This document shows positions 17,312-25,426 of a stretch of 58,758 bases of DNA, in pieces. The translations under genes were made by a program, and so were the position numbers. Source of the DNA: Gemmatimonadota bacterium (GTDB lineage Bacteria; Gemmatimonadota; Gemmatimonadetes; Gemmatimonadales; Gemmatimonadaceae); NCBI GenBank assembly GCA_016874035.1, contig VGVM01000009.1, positions 1 to 58,758 of the forward strand, written 5' to 3'. The notes under the pieces were generated by a model. It was not told the origin of the DNA and did not search any database. It saw nothing but the letters and a program-made list of their open reading frames with translations. The stretch's first letter is position 1. Every line of letters starts with the position of its first letter.

Positions 17312-19003
17312 ATGAGCGACGCTGCGCCCGAACCACGGTCCAATTTCATTCGCGACCTGGTCGCCACCGACATCGAGTCGGGGCGATTTGGCCGTCCGAT
17401 CAAGACCCGTTTCCCGCCTGAGCCCAACGGGTTCGCGCACATCGGCCACGTGAAGTCCATCTGCCTGAACTTCGGCATCGCGCGCGACTTCGACGGCGGC
17501 TGCAACCTGCGATTCGACGATACGAATCCGGAAACCGAGGACATGAAGTACGTCCGGGCGTTCGAGGAAGACGTGCGCTGGCTCGGCTTCTCGTGGGCCG
17601 GCGAGTACTTCGCCAGTGACTACTTCGAGAAGCTGTACGAGATCGCGGAGCTGCTCGTGACGCGCGGCAAGGCGTACGTGGACTCGCAGAACGCCGAGCA
17701 GATTCGCGCCGGCCGGGGCACGGTGACGACGGCGGGAACGAACAGCCCGTTCCGCGACCGTTCGCCGGAGGAAAACCTCGACCTGCTCCGGCGGATGAAG
17801 GCCGGCGAGTTCGCGGACGGCGCGCATGTGCTGCGCGCGAAGATTGACATGGCGAGCCCGAATATGATCATGCGCGACCCGCTGCTCCTGCGGATCCGCA
17901 AGGCGGCGCATTACCGGCGCGGCGACGCATGGTGCATCTACCCGCTGTACGACTTCGCGCATGGGTTGTCGGATGCGGTCGAGGGGATCACGCACTCGCT
18001 GTGCACGCTCGAGTTCAAGGACAACAACGACATCTACAAGTGGCTCGTGACCGAGGCCGGGTTCGAGCGGCCGCCGGAGCAGACCGAGTTCTCGCGGCTC
18101 GAGCTGGACTACACGGTGGTGAGCAAGCGGAAGCTGCTGCGCCTGGTGAACGAGAAGCACGTGTCGGGCTGGGACGACCCGCGCATGCCGACGATCGCGG
18201 GCATGCGGCGGCGCGGGGTGCGCCCCGAGGCGCTGCGCACGTTCGCGGATACCGTTGGCGTAAGCCGCAAGCCGCAGCGCACGGAACTGGCGACACTCGA
18301 ACACGCGATCCGCGACGACCTGAACATGGAAGTACCGCGAGTGCTTTGCGTGACAAAGCCGCTCAAGGTCGTGCTGACCAATTACCCGGAAGGGCAGGTC
18401 GAGGAGCTCGACGCCTCGTACTACCCGCACGATGTGCCCAAGACCGGGTCGCGAAAGATCCCGTTCTCGCGTGAACTGTGGGTCGAGCGCGATGACTTCA
18501 TGGAGGACCCGCCGAAGAAGTTCTACCGGCTTGCGCCGGGTCGTGAGGTGCGCCTGCGCTACGGGTACTTCATTCGTTGCGAGTCCGTCGTGAAGGACGA
18601 TGCCGGCAACGTGATCGAACTGCGCTGCACGTATGACCCCGCGACGCGCGGTGGCGACGCGCCGGACGGTCGAAAGGTGCAGGGCACCATCCACTGGGTC
18701 TCGGCGGCGCGCGCGTTGGACTGCGAACTGCGGATGTACGACCGGCTCTTCCGCGTGCCGGATCCCGAGGCGGGCGGCGACGACGTGGACTTCCTGACGA
18801 TGGTGAACCCGGAGTCGCTGGTCACGCTCTCCGGGGCGAAAATCGAACCGAGCGTGGCCCGGGATTCGGACGACGCTCGGTATCAGTTCGAGCGAACCGG
18901 CTACTTCTGGCGCGACCCGGTGGATTCGCGGCCGGAGCGGCTGGTATTCAATCGGATCGTGACGCTCCGGGATGGGTGGGCGAAGGTGGTGGGGCGGGGG
19001 TAG
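17312..19003 (+). CDS. glnS: Glutaminyl-tRNA synthetase
   Basis: This class I aminoacyl-tRNA synthetase of 563 residues joins glutamine to tRNA-Gln. It has the ATP-site motif PPEPNGFAHIGHVKS (HIGH at about residues 43-46), LRFDDTNPETED for amino-acid binding, and VVSKRKLLRLV near residue 270 as its KMSKS-type loop, followed by the WDDPRMPTIAGMRRRG segment diagnostic of GlnRS over GluRS. The C-terminal part is the anticodon-binding pair of beta barrels. Length is normal for the bacterial enzyme (about 550). Its presence means this organism can charge tRNA-Gln directly instead of relying only on GatCAB amidation. It converges on the cytochrome gene with eight bases between stops. Confidence 0.97.
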   Translation: MSDAAPEPRSNFIRDLVATDIESGRFGRPIKTRFPPEPNGFAHIGHVKSICLNFGIARDFDGGCNLRFDDTNPETEDMKYVRAFEEDVRWLGFSWAGEYFASDYFEKLYEIAELLVTRGKAYVDSQNAEQIRAGRGTVTTAGTNSPFRDRSPEENLDLLRRMKAGEFADGAHVLRAKIDMASPNMIMRDPLLLRIRKAAHYRRGDAWCIYPLYDFAHGLSDAVEGITHSLCTLEFKDNNDIYKWLVTEAGFERPPEQTEFSRLELDYTVVSKRKLLRLVNEKHVSGWDDPRMPTIAGMRRRGVRPEALRTFADTVGVSRKPQRTELATLEHAIRDDLNMEVPRVLCVTKPLKVVLTNYPEGQVEELDASYYPHDVPKTGSRKIPFSRELWVERDDFMEDPPKKFYRLAPGREVRLRYGYFIRCESVVKDDAGNVIELRCTYDPATRGGDAPDGRKVQGTIHWVSAARALDCELRMYDRLFRVPDPEAGGDDVDFLTMVNPESLVTLSGAKIEPSVARDSDDARYQFERTGYFWRDPVDSRPERLVFNRIVTLRDGWAKVVGRG

Positions 19004-19011
19004 GCCACCCC

Positions 19012-19770
19012 CTACCGCCCAACCGCCGGTCCCCTCGCTCCCTGCCGCACCCACTCGTAGATCATCTCGACTTCATAGTCCCGGAACCGGCCCACCCCCT
19101 TCAAGTGCGGGCCGCGCGCGCCAGGTGGCGGGACGGAGTCGATCAGCGCCCGCACGAGCAGGCTGGAGTCCGGCTTGAACGGGATCACCACCGGCCACGG
19201 ACCGAAGCGACTGGTGGTGAGCCCGAGATGCGACGTGAGGTTCACGGCGTCGTCGCTGCCGTGGCAGTGCTGGCACCGCCGCAGGAAGATGCTGTCGATC
19301 GACGCGTAGGGAACCTGCTGCGGCTGTAGCAGCACGACACGCGTGGGATTCTCGCGCTCGAGGTTCGGCACCTGCATCGCGTGGACGGCGTAACCGGGCT
19401 TTCGCACTTGAACGATGAAGGTCGCTGCCGGGCGTACCCCGAGTTCGGCCTCTCCGGTCGCGTTCGTTATCGCCTCGTCCAGCGAGAGCGCGTCGAGGAC
19501 ATAGGCGCGTGCGAGCGGGCGCCGCGAGTCCGCGTCCAAGACCAGGAACGGGTGCACGTTGCGCTCACCGGTCGCCGGAAGGCCACCGGTTCCGCTCACG
19601 CCGCCGCCGAGCCCGGTGATATTCGGCGGCGTGGCCGCAAGCCTCCGCGCCTGTCGCACGCTGGCAATCCATGCGAAGGCGGCAATGTGCAGCACCACGG
19701 CAATGGTCACCGTGATCACGACGTTGCGCCGGTTGGCGCGCACGGCGAAGGGCCAAGGGCGGCGCGACAT
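19012..19770 (-). CDS. Membrane-anchored c-type cytochrome with a carboxypeptidase-regulatory-like domain
   Basis: The 252-residue protein has an N-terminal membrane helix (about residues 18-37, VVITVTIAVVLHIAAFAWIAS). A beta-sandwich segment around residues 75-150 (FLVLDADSRRPLARAYVLDA... GEAELGVRPAATFIVQVRKPGYAVHAM) resembles carboxypeptidase regulatory domains. A C-terminal module has one haem-binding CQHCH motif at about residues 166-170. The end (RDYEVEMIYEWVRQGARGP) resembles the closing helix of small c-type cytochrome domains. It is divergent from a PQQ dehydrogenase with its own haem motif, so it may accept or relay its electrons; that link is inferred from position only. The ATG at 19770 is chosen because it begins the membrane anchor. 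Confidence 0.75.
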   Translation of the reverse strand: MSRRPWPFAVRANRRNVVITVTIAVVLHIAAFAWIASVRQARRLAATPPNITGLGGGVSGTGGLPATGERNVHPFLVLDADSRRPLARAYVLDALSLDEAITNATGEAELGVRPAATFIVQVRKPGYAVHAMQVPNLERENPTRVVLLQPQQVPYASIDSIFLRRCQHCHGSDDAVNLTSHLGLTTSRFGPWPVVIPFKPDSSLLVRALIDSVPPPGARGPHLKGVGRFRDYEVEMIYEWVRQGARGPAVGR

Positions 19771-19855
19771 GCAGGTGGAGCGTAGCGAGTCGCTCCTGCG
19801 CGCGACAAGGCGGGCCCTGCGTATTTTCCGGGTTCCGCGCCCGAACCCGCCTACC

Positions 19856-21973
19856 ATGCCCACCCAGACACACCACCACCGCGTCCTCCGGAGCTTTGGG
19901 CCGCTCGGCCTCGTCGTCATCGTGTGCGGTTCGGCCGCCGCGCAGCAGGCGCGTCCGCTCGCAGGGCGCACGTCCGGCTCCGCAGACTGGCCGGTGTACG
20001 GCGGCAACACGGACAACACGCACTACGTCACGCTCTCGCAGATCTCGCCGGGAAACGTCAAGAACCTCAAGGTGGCCTGGCAGTACGACACACGCGACGC
20101 CTTTGACGGGTCCGAGATGCAGTCGAACCCGATCATCGTGGGCGGGGTGATGTACGCCATGTCGCCGAAGCAGCGGGCCTTCGCGCTGGACGCGGCAACC
20201 GGGCGCGAGCTGTGGAGCTTCGATCCGACGGGCCGGCGTTTCACCGGTCCGCGGATCCGATACCGCGGGGTCGTCGTGCACGACGGGCGCGTGTACTTCA
20301 ACTACCGATACCGCCTCTTCGCGCTCGATGCCAAGACGGGACTCAAGGTCCCCGGCTGGGGCAACGACAGCGGCTGGGTGGACCTGCGCGCGGGGCTCGA
20401 TCGCCCGGTGGAGGGGCTGTCCGTCAGCGCGAGCACGCCGGGTGTCGTGTACAAGGACGTGCTCATCATCGGCACGTCGGTTCCCGAAGCGTTGCCATCC
20501 GCGCCGGGCGACATCCGCGCGTACGACGTGAAGACCGGCGCGATCCGCTGGACGTTCCACACGATTCCGCGGCCTGGTGAGTTCGGCTACGACACCTGGC
20601 CCGCCGATGCGTGGAAGGTGAACGGCGGTGCGAACGCCTGGAGCGGTGTGACCGTGGACCAGAAGCGTGGGCTGGTGTTCTTCTCCACCGGCTCGGCCAG
20701 CTTCGATTTCTACGGCGCCAACCGGCTCGGTGACAATCTCTTCGCGAACTCCATTGTCGCGCTCGATGCGAATACCGGCAAACGTGTGTGGCACTTCCAG
20801 GTCCTCAAGCACGACCTCTGGGATCGCGACCTGCCCGCGCCGCCGGCACTGGTCACGGTCACGCGGAACGGCCGGCGCGTGGATGCGATCGCACAGATCA
20901 CCAAGACCGGTCACGTCTTCGTGCTCGATCGCGAGACAGGCAAGTCAATGTTCCCGCTCGAATGGAAGCGGATGCCGACCGCATCGCTTGCCGGCGAAGT
21001 CGCGGCTGATTCACAGGTCTTCCCGGTTCTGCCGCCGCCATTTGCGCGGCAAGCGCTTGCGGAATCGGGACTCACGAACCGGACACCCGAGGCGCGCGCG
21101 AGCGCATTGAAGGTGTTTCGCGAATATCGGACCGATCACCCGTTCCAGACCCCCACGACGCAGGGAATCATCATCTTCCCGGGCGTGGACGGTGGGGGTG
21201 AGTACGGCGGTCCGGTGTTCGATCCCGAAACCGGACTCCTCTACGTCAACTCGAACGAGATGGCGTGGCTGCTCAAGATGGTGCCGCGCAATGACCGGAC
21301 GAACTATGGCATGCACTGCGCGAGCTGCCATGGCGACAATCGGCAGGGCTCGGCGGAAGGACCGCCGCTGAACGCCGTGGCGGGTCGGCTCACGCGGGAA
21401 CAGCTGACCCAGACGATTCGCGAAGGGACAGGGCGAATGCCGGCGTTTGCGTCCGCGCTCGACAACGCTGGCATCAGCGACATGGTCAACTACCTGCTGA
21501 CCGGCGTGGACGTCTCCACGACGGCCGCGACGAATCCTTTCTACACGCCTTACCGTTCGACCGGCTTCGACATCTTCCTCGATCACGAGGGCTATCCCGC
21601 CGTCGCGCCGCCGTGGGGAACGCTCAACGCGATTGACCTCAACCGCGGCGCGATCCGCTGGTCCATCCCGTTCGGCGAGTACCCGAAGCTGAACGCGCAG
21701 GGGATCCGGGGAACCGGCACCGACAACTACGGTGGCGCGATCGTCACGCGCAACGGGCTGCTGATCATCGCCGCGACGACCTACGACAACCGGATCCGCG
21801 CCTTCGACAAGCGGACGGGGCGTGTGCTCTGGGAAGCCGAACTCCCCTTCGCCGCCAATGCCACGCCTTCCACCTACATGGTGAACGGCAAGCAGTACGT
21901 GGTCGTCGCCTGCGGCGGTGGCAAGAATGGCGCGCCGAGTGGCGGTGTGTACGTGGCCTTTGCGCTCCCGTAG
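19856..21973 (+). CDS. PQQ-dependent dehydrogenase with inserted cytochrome c domain
   Basis: The 705-residue protein is an exported quinoprotein of the glucose/alcohol dehydrogenase propeller type. After a signal peptide ending near SAAAQ it shows repeated WPVYGGNTDNTHY, ALDAATGRELWSFD, ALDANTGKRVWHFQVLKHDLWDRDLPAPP and AFDKRTGRVLWEAELP tryptophan-docking repeats. A CASCHG haem motif near residue 488 is inserted late in the propeller, followed by an axial-methionine-type GTGRMPAF segment, so it should pass electrons from substrate oxidation through haem c. The substrate (sugar or alcohol) is not clear. The frame extends upstream, but the ATG at 19856 begins the signal peptide. A TATTTT hexamer lies about 30 bases before it. 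Confidence 0.88.
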   Translation: MPTQTHHHRVLRSFGPLGLVVIVCGSAAAQQARPLAGRTSGSADWPVYGGNTDNTHYVTLSQISPGNVKNLKVAWQYDTRDAFDGSEMQSNPIIVGGVMYAMSPKQRAFALDAATGRELWSFDPTGRRFTGPRIRYRGVVVHDGRVYFNYRYRLFALDAKTGLKVPGWGNDSGWVDLRAGLDRPVEGLSVSASTPGVVYKDVLIIGTSVPEALPSAPGDIRAYDVKTGAIRWTFHTIPRPGEFGYDTWPADAWKVNGGANAWSGVTVDQKRGLVFFSTGSASFDFYGANRLGDNLFANSIVALDANTGKRVWHFQVLKHDLWDRDLPAPPALVTVTRNGRRVDAIAQITKTGHVFVLDRETGKSMFPLEWKRMPTASLAGEVAADSQVFPVLPPPFARQALAESGLTNRTPEARASALKVFREYRTDHPFQTPTTQGIIIFPGVDGGGEYGGPVFDPETGLLYVNSNEMAWLLKMVPRNDRTNYGMHCASCHGDNRQGSAEGPPLNAVAGRLTREQLTQTIREGTGRMPAFASALDNAGISDMVNYLLTGVDVSTTAATNPFYTPYRSTGFDIFLDHEGYPAVAPPWGTLNAIDLNRGAIRWSIPFGEYPKLNAQGIRGTGTDNYGGAIVTRNGLLIIAATTYDNRIRAFDKRTGRVLWEAELPFAANATPSTYMVNGKQYVVVACGGGKNGAPSGGVYVAFALP

Positions 21974-21976
21974 CGG

Positions 21977-22498
21977 ATGACGCCCGCGCAGGATGATGCC
22001 CGGCGCGCGATGTGGCGCCATATCGCGCTCTACGGGGTGATCGGCGGGCTGCTCGTCGTCGCGCTGCGGGTCACCGAGTATCGCTGGCTCATCATTGACC
22101 GCTCCCTGGAGATCTACGGCGGCATCGTCGCCGCGCTGTTCGCCGGCCTCGGCGTTTGGCTCGGTGGCCGCGTCACGCGGAAGAAGACCGATATTGTCGT
22201 GAAGGAAGTGCCGGTCGAAGTCCCTGTCGAGATTCCGGTCGAGGTGCGAGTCGAGGTTCCGGTCACCGGTCCGTTTGTGCGCGATGACGCTCGTGTCAGC
22301 GCCCTTGGCCTGACCCCGCGCGAACTGGAGATGCTCGAAATGCTGGCGGCGGGGTTGAGCAACCGCGAAATCACCGAAAAGGCGTTCGTCAGCGAAAACA
22401 CGGTGAAGACGCATGTCCAGCGCGTGCTCGACAAGATCGGGCCGAGGCGACGCACCCAGGCGGTCCAGATGGCCAGGGAACAGCGCCTGATCGCCTGA
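21977..22498 (+). CDS. Membrane-anchored LuxR-type transcription regulator
   Basis: This 173-residue protein has an unusual layout. Two membrane helices (about residues 14-32 and 43-62) are followed by a basic RVTRKK stop. Then comes a Val/Pro/Glu-rich stretch at residues about 74-96, with repeated VPVEV-type units, and a C-terminal LuxR helix-turn-helix domain (LTPRELEMLEMLAAGLSNREITEKAFVSENTVKTHVQRVLDKIG). No receiver domain is present, so signal input probably comes through the membrane part or a partner. It starts three bases after the dehydrogenase stop codon and is followed by a DUF4199 membrane protein; regulator-DUF4199 pairs also occur in Bacteroidetes genomes. Confidence 0.85.
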   Translation: MTPAQDDARRAMWRHIALYGVIGGLLVVALRVTEYRWLIIDRSLEIYGGIVAALFAGLGVWLGGRVTRKKTDIVVKEVPVEVPVEIPVEVRVEVPVTGPFVRDDARVSALGLTPRELEMLEMLAAGLSNREITEKAFVSENTVKTHVQRVLDKIGPRRRTQAVQMAREQRLIA

Positions 22499-22626
22499 TC
22501 CGCTCGGTGCCGGTCGCTCTTTCGGGCGATCTTCACCGGAAATCACGAAAATCACCCTTTTGTACGACGCGAAACGCGCCGGTTCGGTCGTAGGATGCCG
22601 CGACTTCAAACCACACGGAGACTGAT

Positions 22627-23151
22627 GTGCGCAAGACCGTACTGACATTCGGGCTGTTCGCGGGTGCCGTGCTTTCGCTGGGGATGGCGGTCCCCATGCT
22701 CTTCTTCGACGATCTCGGGTTCGACACGGGCGAGATCCTCGGCTATACCACGATGGTGGCGGCGTTCGCCGTGGTGTACTTCGCCGTCCGTTCCTACCGC
22801 GAAAACGTCGGCCACGGCGTGATCTCGTTCGGCCGGGCCTTTCGCCTTGGCATCGGGATCATCGCGATCGCCAACGTCTGCTATGTCGCGACCTGGCAGG
22901 TGATCTACGCCACGGCCATGCCGGATTTCATGGAGAAGTACTCGGCGCACACGATCGAGAAGGCGAAGACGGACGGCACGCCGGCCGCCGAGCTCGAGAA
23001 GCTCACCGCGGACATGGCCAAGTGGACCGAGCTGTACAAGAACCCGCTCATCAGGTCCGGAATCACGTTCCTCGAGCCGCCGCCGGTCGGCCTGCTTGTG
23101 GTGCTCGTGAGCGCGGCCCTCTTGAGGCGAACCGACGCAACACCCGCATAG
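22627..23151 (+). CDS. DUF4199 family membrane protein
   Basis: The 174-residue protein has four membrane segments: residues about 5-27, 38-56, 72-94 and 144-165. It also has a conserved SYRENVGHGVISFGRAFRLGIGI loop and a charged helix MPDFMEKYSAHTIEKAKTDG before the last segment. This is the DUF4199 pattern. The family's function is unknown. The start is the GTG at 22627, placed after a GGAG at 22615-22618. Its position directly after the anchored LuxR-type regulator suggests the two act together, possibly with this protein sensing or sequestering, but that is inference. Confidence 0.85.
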   Translation: MRKTVLTFGLFAGAVLSLGMAVPMLFFDDLGFDTGEILGYTTMVAAFAVVYFAVRSYRENVGHGVISFGRAFRLGIGIIAIANVCYVATWQVIYATAMPDFMEKYSAHTIEKAKTDGTPAAELEKLTADMAKWTELYKNPLIRSGITFLEPPPVGLLVVLVSAALLRRTDATPA

Positions 23152-23179
23152 CTTTCGCGGCACCCCCTGAACCGGACTG

Positions 23180-24562
23180 ATGAAGGACTTCACGCAGGGT
23201 TCGATACCGCGGCACATCGTCACGATGGCACTCCCGATCTTCTTCGGGATGATCTTTCAGACCGCGTATTTCCTCGTGGACCTCTACTTCGTCGCGCAAC
23301 TCGGCGGCGACGCCGTGGCCGGCGTGGGGGCAACGGGCAACCTGCAGTTCATCATCATGGCGCTCACGCAGGTCCTGAGCGTGGGCACCATGGTGCTGAT
23401 TTCCTATGCGAGCGGCCGGAAAGACCGCGACGACGCCAATGCGGTGTTCCACCAGAGCCTGCTGATGTCCGGCGTCTGCATGCTGATCACCCTCGCGGTC
23501 GGCATGCTGTGGGGCGATGTGTACACGCAGACGCTGGCGGCTAACGCCGCGACCGCCGCCGCGGCGCACGACTACTTCGTGGCGTTCCTGCCCGCGCTGG
23601 CGCTCCAGTTCGCGCTCGCGAGCATGGGGGCGGCGCTCCGTGGCACCGGCGTGGCGAAGCCGACGATGATCGTGCAGGTGGCCTCAGTAGTCCTGAACGC
23701 CATCCTGGCCCCCGTGCTGATCGCGGGCTGGGGCACCGGCAAGCCACTCGGTGTGTTCGGCGCCGGGCTGGCGTCCGCGATTTCGTTCGCGGCAGCGGTC
23801 GTGATGATGTTGCTCTATTTCCGGAAACTCGAGCACTTCGTCGAGTTCGACGCCGCGAAGCTCCGGTTTGACTGGAGCGTCTGGAAGCGAATCCTCAAGG
23901 TTGGCTTGTCGGCCGGCGGGGAGTTCGCGCTCATGTTTGTCAGCATGGGAATCATCTACCTCATCATCCGAGATGCGGGTGCGGAGGCGCAAGCCGGATT
24001 CGGGATCGGCGGGCGCGTGATGCAAGCGCTGTTCATCCCGTCCATGGCCGTCGCCTTCGCCACGGCACCCGTGGCCGGGCAGAACATCGGGGCAGGGAAC
24101 ATCCAGCGGGCGAAGCAAACGTTGTTTGTGGGGCTCGCGATGGAGACCGCGGTGATGATCGTGCTGACGGTCATCGCGCAGGTCGAGGGCGACACGCTCG
24201 TTGCGCTGTTCAGCCGCGACGCAGCCGTGATTGCCGTCGGGGCCGGGTTCCTGCACATCATTTCGCTGAACTTCGTGGCCCAAGGCGTGATCTTCACGCT
24301 CTCGAACATGTTCCAGTCGCTCGGCAACACGCTCCCTGCGATGCTGAGCAGCGGCATTCGTGTGTTGAGTTTTGCGATCCCTGGTTGGTGGCTGCACAAC
24401 CAGCCCGGGTTCGAGTTGCGGAAGCTCTGGTACCTGTCAGTCGCCACCGTGACGCTGCAAATGTTCATCAGTGCCGGCTTGATGGTGCGCGAGTGGCGGA
24501 AGGCGGCGGTCCGAATCGCCCGGACGGCGCCGAGCACGGTGCCGGACCCAGCGGCGGCGTAG
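23180..24562 (+). CDS. MATE family multidrug/sodium antiporter
   Basis: The 460-residue polytopic protein has the twelve-segment MATE architecture with two similar halves. The N-terminal MALPIFFGMIFQTAYFLVDLYFVAQLGGDAVAGVGATGNLQFI segment and the later GGRVMQALFIPSMAVAFATAPVAGQNIGAGNIQRAK segment are characteristic. MATE proteins export cationic drugs, dyes or metabolites in exchange for Na+ or H+. It follows the DUF4199 gene by 28 bases on the same strand, so it may belong to the regulator-DUF4199 transcript. It converges on the SGNH hydrolase gene. The exported compound cannot be inferred. Confidence 0.92.
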   Translation: MKDFTQGSIPRHIVTMALPIFFGMIFQTAYFLVDLYFVAQLGGDAVAGVGATGNLQFIIMALTQVLSVGTMVLISYASGRKDRDDANAVFHQSLLMSGVCMLITLAVGMLWGDVYTQTLAANAATAAAAHDYFVAFLPALALQFALASMGAALRGTGVAKPTMIVQVASVVLNAILAPVLIAGWGTGKPLGVFGAGLASAISFAAAVVMMLLYFRKLEHFVEFDAAKLRFDWSVWKRILKVGLSAGGEFALMFVSMGIIYLIIRDAGAEAQAGFGIGGRVMQALFIPSMAVAFATAPVAGQNIGAGNIQRAKQTLFVGLAMETAVMIVLTVIAQVEGDTLVALFSRDAAVIAVGAGFLHIISLNFVAQGVIFTLSNMFQSLGNTLPAMLSSGIRVLSFAIPGWWLHNQPGFELRKLWYLSVATVTLQMFISAGLMVREWRKAAVRIARTAPSTVPDPAAA

Positions 24563-24608
24563 CCGCCGGTCGCATGGCAAGCGTGGCCAGCGGCCGGTAG
24601 CGCGCAGC

Positions 24609-25319
24609 CTACGGGCGGCGGAGCGCGTCCGCGATCGCGGACTGGGCCAGCGGGGCCATCAGTCGGTATCCGGCAAGATTGGGGTGGACGCCGTCGTTGC
24701 CGAGGTCCGCGCGCAGGCCGTTCCGCTCATCACGCATCGCTGCGTGATAGTCGAGGTACACCGCCCCCTTTCCGGCGGCGATGGTGCGCAGCATCCCGTT
24801 GAGCGCAACGATCTTCGGGGCAGGCTCGAGTCCGCGTTTCCACGGGTAGTCGTACACCGGGAGCACCGAGCACAGGACAACGCGAATGCCGTTCGCGCGT
24901 GCGATCTCGGTCATGGACGCAATGTTGTCCGCGATCATCTCGAGCGTGCTTGGGCCCGTGTTCCCGGCGATGTCGTTCGTCCCTGCGAGGATCACCACGG
25001 CGGCCGGCTTCAGCGCGACGACGTCCTGGCGAAATCGCACCAGCAGCTGCGGAGTGGTCTGTCCGCTGATGCCGCGGCCGACGTACGGCTTGCCGGGAAA
25101 CATCGCGGAGAAATGCGGAGCCCAGCTCTCGGTGATGGAGTTGCCGAAGAACACCACGCGCTGCTCGCCCGGCTTGGGCGCGCCAAGCGTCGCGTTCGCG
25201 TCGCGGTAGCGGGCGAGGTTGGCCCAGTCGGTGGGGCTCGGCGGTTGTGCGGGCAGCGTCCCGAGCGCGACAGCCATGCAGAGGGCAAGCGAGCAGTAGC
25301 GGGTCACGCGTGCAATCAT
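24609..25319 (-). CDS. Secreted SGNH/GDSL-type esterase
   Basis: The protein (236 residues from the ATG at 25319) has a signal peptide ending TLPAQ and the four SGNH blocks: VVFFGNSITES (nucleophile serine near residue 61), the glycine of VGRGISGQTT, the asparagine of GTNDIAG and DGVHPN near the C-terminus with the catalytic Asp and His. Such enzymes remove acyl or acetyl groups from lipids, sugars or peptidoglycan. An upstream ATG at 25358 is possible but would put 13 polar residues before the signal peptide. It lies about 100 bases from the divergent amidohydrolase. The substrate is unknown. Confidence 0.88.
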   Translation of the reverse strand: MIARVTRYCSLALCMAVALGTLPAQPPSPTDWANLARYRDANATLGAPKPGEQRVVFFGNSITESWAPHFSAMFPGKPYVGRGISGQTTPQLLVRFRQDVVALKPAAVVILAGTNDIAGNTGPSTLEMIADNIASMTEIARANGIRVVLCSVLPVYDYPWKRGLEPAPKIVALNGMLRTIAAGKGAVYLDYHAAMRDERNGLRADLGNDGVHPNLAGYRLMAPLAQSAIADALRRP

Positions 25320-25426
25320 AAACCCGGATCGGCCTGCTGTCGAAGCCGACCTGTTCATCCCGGCAGGTAAGCCGAGTATCGTTGAGTCATGAACGGTTCA
25401 GCCTGTTGTGACCGCGGACGGTGCAA

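Noticed and set aside
18996-19012. Hairpin of GGGGGT and ACCCCC spanning the glnS and cytochrome stop codons, as a bidirectional terminator
   Set aside because: The stem is only six base pairs and no T-run follows on either strand.
17249-19054. Long minus-strand open frame continuing upstream of the DUF4159 gene
   Set aside because: It is the antisense of glnS, reads as Arg/His/Val-rich sequence without any family pattern, and exists only because high GC leaves few stops. The DUF4159 signal anchor begins at 17248.
22560-22596. TTGTAC and TAGGAT as a promoter for the DUF4199 gene
   Set aside because: The spacing is 25 bases, too long for a sigma-70 promoter, and the gene has a Shine-Dalgarno sequence consistent with a transcript from further upstream.
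21011-22648. 545-residue minus-strand open frame opposite the dehydrogenase and LuxR genes
   Set aside because: Arg/His/Asp-rich antisense sequence crossing two genes with clear homology on the other strand.
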